Shown: positions 1 through 6,069 of the stretch, piece by piece
Layout of the letters: each line of letters opens with the position of its first letter
Numbering within the stretch: position 1 is the first letter of the stretch
Source of the DNA: an uncultured Lachnospiraceae bacterium
GTDB taxonomy: Bacteria > Bacillota > Clostridia > Lachnospirales > Lachnospiraceae
NCBI GenBank assembly: GCA_910577065.1
Contig: CAJTLD010000010.1
Span: 1-10,790 of the forward strand
DNA length: 10,790 bases
Direction: 5' to 3'
The notes under the pieces: generated by a model
Seen by the model: the letters and a program-made list of their open reading frames with translations, nothing else
What the model was told of the DNA's origin: nothing
Databases searched by the model: none
Translations under genes and position numbers: made by a program

Positions 1-1
1 T

Positions 2-205
2 GATATCACTTCATTTAATTCAGCCGATGATGTCATTACATTGCTGATTCATATGGGATATTTAGCTTATGATTATAAAACAAAAGAAGTATTTATCCCA
101 AATGAGGAAGTGAGAAGTGTCTTTCTGCGGGCAATTAAAAATGATGGATGGGATGAAGTGATAAAGGCAGTAAATGCGTCAGAGGCATTGCTCAGGGCAA
201 CTTAA
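2..205 (+). pseudogene. AAA-ATPase-like (DUF1703-type) protein, 3' fragment ending at a premature stop
   Basis: This open frame enters from the left edge of the window and encodes the end of the region that joins the AAA-ATPase-like domain to the PD-(D/E)XK domain. The recognisable stretch reads DDVITLLIHMGYLAYD followed by EVFIPNEEVR, which is typical of the large clostridial and Bacteroidetes family annotated as AAA family ATPase/PD-(D/E)XK nuclease domain protein. The frame stops at TAA 203-205, just after SEALLRAT. Reading on in the same frame gives D, then M at 209 and the rest of the family's C-terminal nuclease domain, so the stop falls inside what is normally one protein. Family members often have a leucine-like residue here, so a TTA to TAA change is a simple explanation, though that is inference. 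The upstream ATPase part lies outside the window, so its state cannot be judged. Confidence 0.8.
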
Positions 206-208
206 GAT

Positions 209-595
209 ATGGATGAAAGAGCTGTAGAAGAAATGATACAGGAAGTTCATATGCAAAACGCATCAAGTCTTATATACAATAATGAGATTTCGCTGAGCAG
301 CGTGATTGTGCTGGCATATTATAGTGCGTGTAAAGACTATGTTCTTATAAGGGAATTGCCGGCAGGCCATGGCTTTTCTGATATCGTTTTTCTTCCTAAA
401 CGCGCTTCATTAAAACCGGCTTTGATCTTGGAGTTGAAATGGGATAAAACTGCAGAAGGGGCGATCAGCCAGATTAAAAATAAAAGGTATACAGCTGCAC
501 TAAAAGAGTATAAAGGAAATGTTTTGCTTGTTGGGATTAACTATGGAAAGAAAAGTAAAAAGCATCAATGTAGAATAGAAAAGTTTGTAATGTAA
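209..595 (+). CDS. PD-(D/E)XK nuclease domain, C-terminal piece of a split AAA-ATPase-like protein
   Basis: This 128-residue frame is the PD-(D/E)XK nuclease-like C-terminal domain usually fused to an AAA-ATPase-like domain. The catalytic pattern is intact: D58 in GFSDIVFLP, then E75 and K77 in LILELKWDK, followed by the conserved Q88 and Y94 of the QIKNKRY segment. The end, KKHQCRIEKFVM, matches a normal family C-terminus, so nothing is lost downstream. It lies in the same frame as the fragment ending at 205, and its ATG is only 3 nt after that TAA. No clear Shine-Dalgarno sequence precedes it, so expression as a separate protein would depend on re-initiation. The biological role of the family is poorly known; a role in mobile elements or defence has been suggested from its spread. 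It is most likely the tail of a gene broken by one nonsense codon, but a functional split form cannot be excluded. Confidence 0.75.
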   Translation: MDERAVEEMIQEVHMQNASSLIYNNEISLSSVIVLAYYSACKDYVLIRELPAGHGFSDIVFLPKRASLKPALILELKWDKTAEGAISQIKNKRYTAALKEYKGNVLLVGINYGKKSKKHQCRIEKFVM

Positions 596-1035
596 CTTTA
601 AAGTCCGATCATATATTGTTAAGTTGAAAAAGGTCGTGTCGTTAACTTGACAAAAGGTGGCTAAAGGCAAGAAGGAACTGACGAAATTGGAGGAGGAGCG
701 GAGGAATCCGGAGTATCGTTCTGCTGATGGAAAGAAAGGAAAGAATAAATCGGGAGAAAAAGGAAAACTGCCGGCGCAGGCAGGAGGGCAAAAGGGCAGG
801 GCGGCTATGGCGTATTATAAAGTAAAAGAAATGGGGCGGAGAGCATGATGGCTCTTCGCCTATTTATATGCGCTCAGTATGGGTACCGTCTAATCGGTGA
901 AATTCGAAACACCCTGGTAGTTAAAAGTGTGTATCCCAGAGCAAGGGGACATGGAGTTCTTACTTTACAAATATCGAAAGGAAACGGAACACATGACGTC
1001 CTGTTTAAATACTTGACAATAATATTATTTTTTTA
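596..1035. other. Gene-poor gap with purine-rich stretch and small hairpins
   Basis: I see no convincing gene here. From about 660 to 830 the plus strand is strongly purine-rich and can be read as a 63-residue K/G/E-rich peptide (GTG at 657 to TGA at 848). It lacks a good ribosome binding site and any family resemblance. Its end overlaps an inverted repeat with 9 of 10 matching bases, GGCGGAGAGC (835-844) and GCTCTTCGCC (851-860), around an ATGATG loop. Further on are nested short stems: GGGT 881-884 with ACCC 911-914, enclosing ACCG 885-888 with CGGT 895-898, then CTGG 914-917 with CCAG 936-939. These could be decayed mobile-element or gene remnants, or a structured RNA; the sequence alone does not decide. 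Confidence 0.35.
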
Positions 1036-1064
1036 ATGACATTTACCGGAATATCATTTAAAAT
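1036..1064 (+). promoter_or_regulatory. Predicted sigma-A promoter for the 1140-2525 gene
   Basis: A -35 box ATGACA (1036-1041, 5 of 6 to consensus) is followed after 17 bp by a -10 box TAAAAT (1059-1064, 5 of 6). Transcription would start near 1071 and leave a leader of about 70 nt before the ATG at 1140. A TTGACA a little upstream (1013-1018) has no -10 box at suitable spacing. Confidence 0.5.
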
Positions 1065-1139
1065 AAAACTACGCATTTTGACAAGATCTGTAAAAAAATG
1101 AGGGAAACACATGTCTATCAGAAAACGAAAGGAAAAACA

Positions 1140-2525
1140 ATGAAAAACAATTATTGGCTAGAGGGTCAAATGAACATCCCAAAAGAAAAGAAGCCGGAGT
1201 TAAATGAAAATGTTTTAAAAATTTTAAAGCAAAGCGGGATCCGGAAAAGAAAAACAATGGAAATTGCAGGGAATCAGGTTACCGTGGTACAGGAAATAGA
1301 GCCGGATGAAAAAGGCCGGGTCTGGTTTGATTATTCCATATTTGAACAGAGGGACCACGAGCCGGCATATTATGATATGAATACCGGCAGGCTTTATGCC
1401 AACAACTGCGGGGAGGCGGAATATGCGCTTGCAGTGAACCTTGTATTGACCATGCAGGAAGCGTATTCCACGGATTACTGTTTCGTAATGTGCGGAAACG
1501 AGGTGTCCTGCGTGAACGGCTATGCCTGCCTGATTGAGCAGCTGATAGGCTTAAAGCTGTCATTTCCAAACAGGGAGCAGGTATGGGATATGCTTTTGTT
1601 TTTTAAATCCAAAGGCTGTAATGACGCGGAAACAGAACGAAGCGTCTGGAACAATTTCCCGTACGGTTATGGGGAGCCGGATCTGGAACAGCTTCTGGCA
1701 TGTATGGTCTGCCCCAATTATCTGGCAGACGAGCCCGAACATCCTTTCCGCGGCAAAAAAGCGGAAATCTGCCAGGTAAAAACGATGGAACGGGTATATT
1801 ACATATACGAACTGTTCCAAAAGCTGGTGGAAAGCAGAGGAGATGAGGAAGTCAGGGGATTTTTAAAAGATCTGTTGGATCAGGATCTGGCAGGAAGGGA
1901 GCGGCTTGCCCAAAAAGACGATGCGTTTGGCTGTATTGCTGAAGTAGCCCGGTATGAGCTTCCGGGTTATATTGTGGCGGCTTATGGGTGCGCCGTAAAA
2001 AAACCGTTTTGGGAAATCTGGTTTTCACTGGGGATTGCAGGCTATAGGGATATTGATAGAAAAGAGGAGGATTTGGACAAATCGGGAGATGAGGAATCAA
2101 ATCCGAAACAGCTTGCGTTTTTCCGTGCCCTTCTGCGTGAAGATGAAGATGAATTCCTGGAATACTGGGATGAGGAAGGGCTTTATTTATCCAAGAACAT
2201 GCAAGAAAACCTGGATGAGTGGGAGCAAATCTATGGCGCTATTGACAATGCGGAGGCCGCGGGTATCTGTACGGAGGCCGTTTTGCCGCAGATACTTAAG
2301 GTGATGCAAAGCGTGTGGAAGTGCCGTTTAGTAGACGAGAAGCTGGTAAAAGATTTTATGGATCATCCGGATGATATCCGTTATAAAAAAGCGCTGTGGA
2401 TATTCATCAAAATAATAAAAGAAGCGTCAGAAGAAGACGGGGCTGATTCGGTCAGGATAAAGCTTAGCGGTTTTGCGTCCCTGCTTATCAATCCAAAAGG
2501 CAGATGGCAGCTGTTTGGATTTTAG
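1140..2525 (+). CDS. Cysteine-rich protein of unknown function (461 aa)
   Basis: I do not recognise this protein. I chose the ATG at 1140 (MKNNYWLEGQ) because AAAGGA at 1128-1133 sits about 6 nt before it; the frame is open back to an ATG at 1098 that has no comparable site. The protein appears soluble, with no signal peptide and no clear membrane segment. It is acidic in the C-terminal half, especially residues 304-345. It has 13 cysteines, including C114, C118, C124 and C130 in one cluster and a CxxC at C188/C191. These might bind a metal, but no known zinc-finger or ferredoxin pattern is formed. The C-terminus (KGRWQLFGF) is compact and hydrophobic. It appears monocistronic, with a predicted promoter upstream and a strong inverted repeat just after the stop. 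Length, good start signal and clean codon structure make it a real gene; the function is open. Confidence 0.85.
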   Translation: MKNNYWLEGQMNIPKEKKPELNENVLKILKQSGIRKRKTMEIAGNQVTVVQEIEPDEKGRVWFDYSIFEQRDHEPAYYDMNTGRLYANNCGEAEYALAVNLVLTMQEAYSTDYCFVMCGNEVSCVNGYACLIEQLIGLKLSFPNREQVWDMLLFFKSKGCNDAETERSVWNNFPYGYGEPDLEQLLACMVCPNYLADEPEHPFRGKKAEICQVKTMERVYYIYELFQKLVESRGDEEVRGFLKDLLDQDLAGRERLAQKDDAFGCIAEVARYELPGYIVAAYGCAVKKPFWEIWFSLGIAGYRDIDRKEEDLDKSGDEESNPKQLAFFRALLREDEDEFLEYWDEEGLYLSKNMQENLDEWEQIYGAIDNAEAAGICTEAVLPQILKVMQSVWKCRLVDEKLVKDFMDHPDDIRYKKALWIFIKIIKEASEEDGADSVRIKLSGFASLLINPKGRWQLFGF

Positions 2526-2538
2526 CTGTTTTTAGAAC

Positions 2539-2580
2539 GGGGCTGTCGCATTAAGAAATACAACTTAATGCGACAGCCCC
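2539..2580. terminator. Perfect 17-bp inverted repeat between convergent genes, probable bidirectional terminator
   Basis: GGGGCTGTCGCATTAAG (2539-2555) pairs without mismatch with CTTAATGCGACAGCCCC (2564-2580) across an 8-nt loop. It lies 14 bp after the stop of the plus-strand gene and 35 bp beyond the stop of the minus-strand gene, where a shared terminator would be expected. Neither strand has a proper run of T after the stem, which is unusual for an intrinsic terminator. An alternative is a relic of insertion-sequence or MITE ends, since GGGGCTGTC-like termini occur in such elements. Confidence 0.6.
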
Positions 2581-2614
2581 TAATGGCTATGTATACGGAG
2601 CAAACGCAAGTTTG

Positions 2615-3955
2615 TCAGGCTTTTTTCTGAAAAAAGCTATCGATATTTTGTTTGATTTCTTCCGGTTTAAGCGATTTTAACAAATAGCCTGCCGGTTTTA
2701 ATGACATAACCTTTGAAACGCTTTCTTTGTCCATCCGGCCGGTCAGGAAGATAACCGGTATTGTTGCAAAGTCTTCTTCCGCACGGATCATTTCAAGTAC
2801 CTGGCTGCCGTCGCAGACCGGCATTTCGTAATCCAAAAGGATCAGATCCGGCCGGTCAAGCGTAATAGAACGGATTGCCGACAGTCCGGATTTGGCGGTG
2901 GCTACCTGGTAGTCGCTTGAAAAGAGCTGTTTCATTGCCAGAAGCATTACGTCGGAATCGTCTACTAAGAGTATTTTCTTCGTGGCGTCTTCTTTGTTTT
3001 CCCGCAGGTAATTTTTAATTTCTTCTGCATTTTTTTCTGTCCGGATAACGGTGCCGTCTTCATTGCCAATCAGGTGTGGCGCTATGGTGCAATATGCAAA
3101 ATAGCCTTCTCCCGTATTAAACAGCAGGCTGCACTGCGGCGGCTCCTTGTCGTATATTTTCTGGAACTGCTCGTAAGTCAGCAGGCTTTCCTGTTTTAAT
3201 TCGTACTGTTCGGTAGTTGAAAAATGTTTGCGTATATTATCCACAAACTGCCGTGCGGTGTAGCGCGTGGCATTCATAATCATAACGTCAAGTTTATTGG
3301 ATGTGGCGCCCATAAGCTTGCCGACTGTGTTCATAATCAGTTTTTCTTCAAAGACCAGGATGCTGTCCCAGCGTTTGCCCTGTTTTGTTTCATAGGAGAG
3401 GCGGTAGTAGATGCCGTCGCCAAACTTTTCACCGCCGTAGCGGTCGCTGATAACCCGTGCGTCCAGGCGGAACAGTTCGTATAAAAGCTGCAAGATGGTC
3501 TTGCTCATTGCTTTCTGGAGATCTTCTGGCAGCAGGTTGCCCCACTTACTTGTGGCTTTTCCTACGATTGCGTGATCTTCTGTTAACGTATGCCCAATCA
3601 GCCAACCGGCGCAAACGCCAAGAAAATGGCTGACAGCGTCCGGGGCATAGCCGGTCTGCGTCAGTTCTTTTTCCAGTTCCGGAAGCGTTTTCTGGCGGAA
3701 GGTGTCGTGCAGTTTTCTGTGCGTTTCGAAACCTGCATAATGGATGGAGGCCATATAAACTTCTTCCTCTGCAAAATGCTTCATGGCATGATCTTTGAAA
3801 TATTTGATACCTTCTTCACATACCCACTGGCGTTTCGATTCCTTTTCGCTGAATGTGAGCAAACGGTTCATAATCCCGAAGAGTTTTCTGTGTTCCCGGT
3901 CAATTATCTCAACGCCGATGTTAAACCGCTCCTGCCATACAAATTGATTACTCAT
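2615..3955 (-). CDS. Bacteriohemerythrin - middle domain - response regulator receiver fusion
   Basis: A 446-residue cytoplasmic protein of three parts. Residues 1-135 are a bacteriohemerythrin with every diiron ligand of the family present: H22, H60, E64, H79, H83, H122 and D127, so it should bind O2 or perhaps NO. Residues 326-446 are a CheY-like receiver with acidic pair D332/D333, phospho-acceptor D375 (LLDYEMP), T405 and K427. The middle (about 145-300) is not firmly assigned; its order of strands and helices and the segment MNATRYTARQF (228-238) are loosely like CheX/CheC phosphatases. There is no DNA-binding or enzymatic output domain, so it probably signals through protein contact or phosphate transfer. 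The start at 3955 has AGGAGG directly upstream; an ATG 30 nt earlier in frame has none. No histidine kinase lies in the window. It is downstream of the sortase gene but has its own promoter. Confidence 0.9.
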   Translation of the reverse strand: MSNQFVWQERFNIGVEIIDREHRKLFGIMNRLLTFSEKESKRQWVCEEGIKYFKDHAMKHFAEEEVYMASIHYAGFETHRKLHDTFRQKTLPELEKELTQTGYAPDAVSHFLGVCAGWLIGHTLTEDHAIVGKATSKWGNLLPEDLQKAMSKTILQLLYELFRLDARVISDRYGGEKFGDGIYYRLSYETKQGKRWDSILVFEEKLIMNTVGKLMGATSNKLDVMIMNATRYTARQFVDNIRKHFSTTEQYELKQESLLTYEQFQKIYDKEPPQCSLLFNTGEGYFAYCTIAPHLIGNEDGTVIRTEKNAEEIKNYLRENKEDATKKILLVDDSDVMLLAMKQLFSSDYQVATAKSGLSAIRSITLDRPDLILLDYEMPVCDGSQVLEMIRAEEDFATIPVIFLTGRMDKESVSKVMSLKPAGYLLKSLKPEEIKQNIDSFFQKKA

Positions 3956-4043
3956 GATTTCCTCCTTCTCCGCGGTATATGGCATAATAACTGCGGATAT
4001 TTTTTGTAAACCTAAATGGGGGTATTGCTTAACGTTCGTATAA

Positions 4044-4071
4044 AGTATAACATAAATTCAGGATTATTCAA
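4044..4071 (-). promoter_or_regulatory. Predicted promoter for the hemerythrin-receiver gene
   Basis: Read on the minus strand, TTGAAT (4066-4071) and TATACT (4044-4049) are separated by 16 bp. The -35 box overlaps the final codons and TAA of the sortase gene (stop at 4064-4066). A leader of roughly 80 nt would precede the ATG at 3955. It contains a weak TCCGC/GCGGA stem just before the ribosome binding site. Confidence 0.55.
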
Positions 4072-4810
4072 CCTGTATTCCATGTACCAAAAAACGATAA
4101 CTGCTTCCTTTTGGCGTACAGGTCATAAGGGTAACGGTATTGTGTGAACTGTCAGGCGTAATGCCCGTATCATACAGGCTGTACCCTTTCACGGTTTCCT
4201 GCCATTTGGCGTAATCATCCCGGTTTTCAAACGCATATGTAAAAGAATCCCAGTCTAATTCAGCCGGGTAACAGGAATAAATTTTATACCGCCTGATGCC
4301 GGTGGGCGTATAAATCAGAAAATCCGTGTGTTCGGCATAAAACGCCGGATCCGTATATTGGTTCAGCTTGGCGAACATGGATTTGTTTTTCATGTTGTGC
4401 CCGTAAATAAAGGAGTTTTCACTGCTGAAGTCTGCTTTTGACTGGGTATCCATAAAAATACAGCCGCATTTGTTCTCTTCTTTGTAAAATCCGTGATGCA
4501 GGTAATAATCATCGTCCGTACCCTGTACAATTGGATAGTTGATTTCCATGGTTTCGAAGTGGATCCAGGCGATGGTTTCCTGGTTAATTGCAAGGAGAGA
4601 CTCAAAATCAATCGGCGAATGGTAAAGCGTCCCTTCTTCGGCCGGCTGTTCCTCTTCAAAATCAGCAAACGCTTCTAATTCTTTGTAAGCGGAATCTTCT
4701 TTATAGTAGCCAAAGAAAATAGTTCCCAGTTTGACTGCGGCAAACAGAAAAACGGCGAGAGCGGCAACAAATAAAATCAGTACGATGCGGTTTGTCTTTT
4801 TTCGGGTCAT
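4064..4810 (-). CDS. srtB: Class B sortase
   Basis: A 248-residue membrane-anchored transpeptidase that should cleave a sorting signal in exported proteins and join them to the cell wall or to each other. A short basic stretch (MTRKKTNR) precedes one transmembrane segment at about 9-28, as in type II-oriented sortases. The catalytic triad is visible: H138 in YGHNM, C231 in TLMTCTP and R239 in SSYRFLVHG. The length, the HNM motif and the long segment between histidine and cysteine that carries the extra class B helix (EFEN/DDYAKW region) indicate class B. I prefer the start at 4810 because GGAGG lies 10 nt upstream; the spacing is slightly long. Further in-frame residues upstream (MISCN...) extend into the promoter region and look spurious. 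No LPXTG- or NPQTN-type substrate is encoded in the window, so its target lies elsewhere. It is divergent from the diguanylate cyclase gene. Confidence 0.92.
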   Translation of the reverse strand: MTRKKTNRIVLILFVAALAVFLFAAVKLGTIFFGYYKEDSAYKELEAFADFEEEQPAEEGTLYHSPIDFESLLAINQETIAWIHFETMEINYPIVQGTDDDYYLHHGFYKEENKCGCIFMDTQSKADFSSENSFIYGHNMKNKSMFAKLNQYTDPAFYAEHTDFLIYTPTGIRRYKIYSCYPAELDWDSFTYAFENRDDYAKWQETVKGYSLYDTGITPDSSHNTVTLMTCTPKGSSYRFLVHGIQVE

Positions 4811-4841
4811 TAAAATACGGCCTCCTTTTTGTATTTTTATT

Positions 4842-4870
4842 ATTATATTACAGCTTATCATGTATGCTCA
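4842..4870 (-). promoter_or_regulatory. Possible promoter for the sortase gene
   Basis: A perfect TATAAT -10 box on the minus strand (4842-4847) would start transcription near 4835, about 25 nt before the ATG at 4810. The -35 position (4865-4870, TGAGCA) matches consensus at only three of six bases, so the call rests mainly on the -10 box and its position. Confidence 0.35.
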
Positions 4871-4911
4871 CGTAATTCAAACATATTTTTGACTAAAAAA
4901 GATACTTTTTC

Positions 4912-4939
4912 TTGCAACTTCCGTGAAATGTGGTATTAT
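4912..4939 (+). promoter_or_regulatory. Predicted promoter of the diguanylate cyclase-PRTase operon
   Basis: TTGCAA (4912-4917), a 16-bp spacer and TATTAT (4934-4939) form a good sigma-A site, with an extended TG at 4931-4932. The leader is about 45 nt. Directly in front of the -35 box lies a small perfect inverted repeat, AAAAAG (4896-4901) and CTTTTT (4905-4910), around ATA, which could be a regulator contact site. Confidence 0.6.
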
Positions 4940-4989
4940 TAAATCAATTGAAAATTTTTAATGATATCAAATATTAGCTGGTGGTAAAT

Positions 4990-6069
4990 ATGAATAAAAT
5001 TTGGGAGTATATTTCTGTTCGGGCTGCAAATGCATTGTCCAACAAGCAGGTTATGTCATTGGCAATGTTTATGTTGGGATTTTTTCATTTGTGTCTGGTA
5101 TTCTTTTTTTCGTTTTTTGGGATTTATCCCATGGCGGTCATTGACGTATGCAGCGTGGGTTTGTATATTTTTTGTTATATTCAGTTACAGAGGGACAAGA
5201 GCCTGCTGTTTATTTTTAACCTGATGTATCTGCAGATTGTGCTCCACTCGGTGGTGGCGGCGCTTCTGCTGGGAACAGACAGCGGTTTTTCCCTGTATAT
5301 GATCGCCATCCTTCCAATTGGTTATTATGCCGCATATAATTTTAACATGCGCAAACAGGTCATAAATCCCATGATTTATGTACTGGCTGCCGGAGCGGCG
5401 TTTTGTTTCCTTCGGGTTGTAAGCAGTTATATGGGGCCGTTTTATTCTTACGGGAATAAGTTAGTGGATCGCGTTATTTATATGGTCAATTATTTTATCG
5501 CGGTTATTGTAATAGTAGCTTTTATCAGCACGTTGTTAAACCAGATTAAGATACTCGAAAATCTGCGTTTACTTCAAAATAAGCAATTAGAAAAGCTTTC
5601 TAAGACCGATGCCTTAACCGGCCTTGCAAACAGGCGCAGTATCGAGGAACGGTACGCACAGTCGGAAGCGTTGCGGGAAGGGTATTCCCTGGTTATAGGG
5701 GATATTGATGATTTTAAGGCGGTAAACGATACGTATGGGCACAATGTAGGTGACACCGTACTGCAGGCGGTGGCAGAAGTGTTTAAGAACACGGTGCGCA
5801 GCGAAGATATCGTATGCCGCTGGGGAGGGGAGGAGTTTTTAATCTTCCTTCCCAAATGTTCCCGCTCTGACGCAAGCAGTATCGCGCAGAGAATTTTGGA
5901 GAATGTCCGCGTCACGGACATGTATACGGCTGACCGTGACGTATTCCATATTACGATGACATTAGGCGTTTCGTCCGCCAAGAAAGAAATGCCGTTTACA
6001 GATGTGGTAAAAGAGGCGGACGACAGGCTTTATAAAGGCAAGCACAGCGGAAAGAACCAGGTAGTATAA
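4990..6069 (+). CDS. Membrane-bound diguanylate cyclase (GGDEF domain)
   Basis: This 359-residue protein should make cyclic di-GMP from two GTP at the membrane. The N-terminal half holds about six hydrophobic segments (from about residue 20 to 185), then a short helical linker, then a GGDEF domain starting at DALTGLANRR (207-216). Metal-binding aspartates are in GDIDDFKAVND (D238, D240), and the active-site loop is GGEEF at 279-283, an active variant. An RxxD inhibitory site (R270-D273, five residues before GGEEF) is intact, so product feedback is expected. The membrane part is not a sensor domain I recognise. I chose ATG 4990 over the GTG nine bases earlier because GGTGG lies about 5 nt upstream of it. 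The stop codon shares bases with the next start (TAATG at 6067-6071), so the cyclase is translationally coupled to a phosphoribosyltransferase gene, an unusual partnership. Confidence 0.93.
   Translation: MNKIWEYISVRAANALSNKQVMSLAMFMLGFFHLCLVFFFSFFGIYPMAVIDVCSVGLYIFCYIQLQRDKSLLFIFNLMYLQIVLHSVVAALLLGTDSGFSLYMIAILPIGYYAAYNFNMRKQVINPMIYVLAAGAAFCFLRVVSSYMGPFYSYGNKLVDRVIYMVNYFIAVIVIVAFISTLLNQIKILENLRLLQNKQLEKLSKTDALTGLANRRSIEERYAQSEALREGYSLVIGDIDDFKAVNDTYGHNVGDTVLQAVAEVFKNTVRSEDIVCRWGGEEFLIFLPKCSRSDASSIAQRILENVRVTDMYTADRDVFHITMTLGVSSAKKEMPFTDVVKEADDRLYKGKHSGKNQVV

Noticed and set aside
657..848. 63-residue frame starting at GTG, rich in Lys, Gly and Glu
   Set aside because: It has no usable ribosome binding site and low complexity that follows from the purine-rich DNA. 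It resembles no family I know and ends inside a hairpin.
881..939. Group II intron or known riboswitch in the gap
   Set aside because: The short stems do not show the domain V hairpin or any conserved core of a riboswitch class that I recognise.
1013..1018. TTGACA as a -35 box for the 1140-2525 gene
   Set aside because: No -10 box lies 15-19 bp downstream; ATGACA/TAAAAT at 1036-1064 fits better.
845..1036. 63-residue frame starting in the loop of the 835-860 hairpin
   Set aside because: There is no ribosome binding site, the start lies inside a stem-loop, the composition does not look protein-like, and it overlaps short RNA-like stems.
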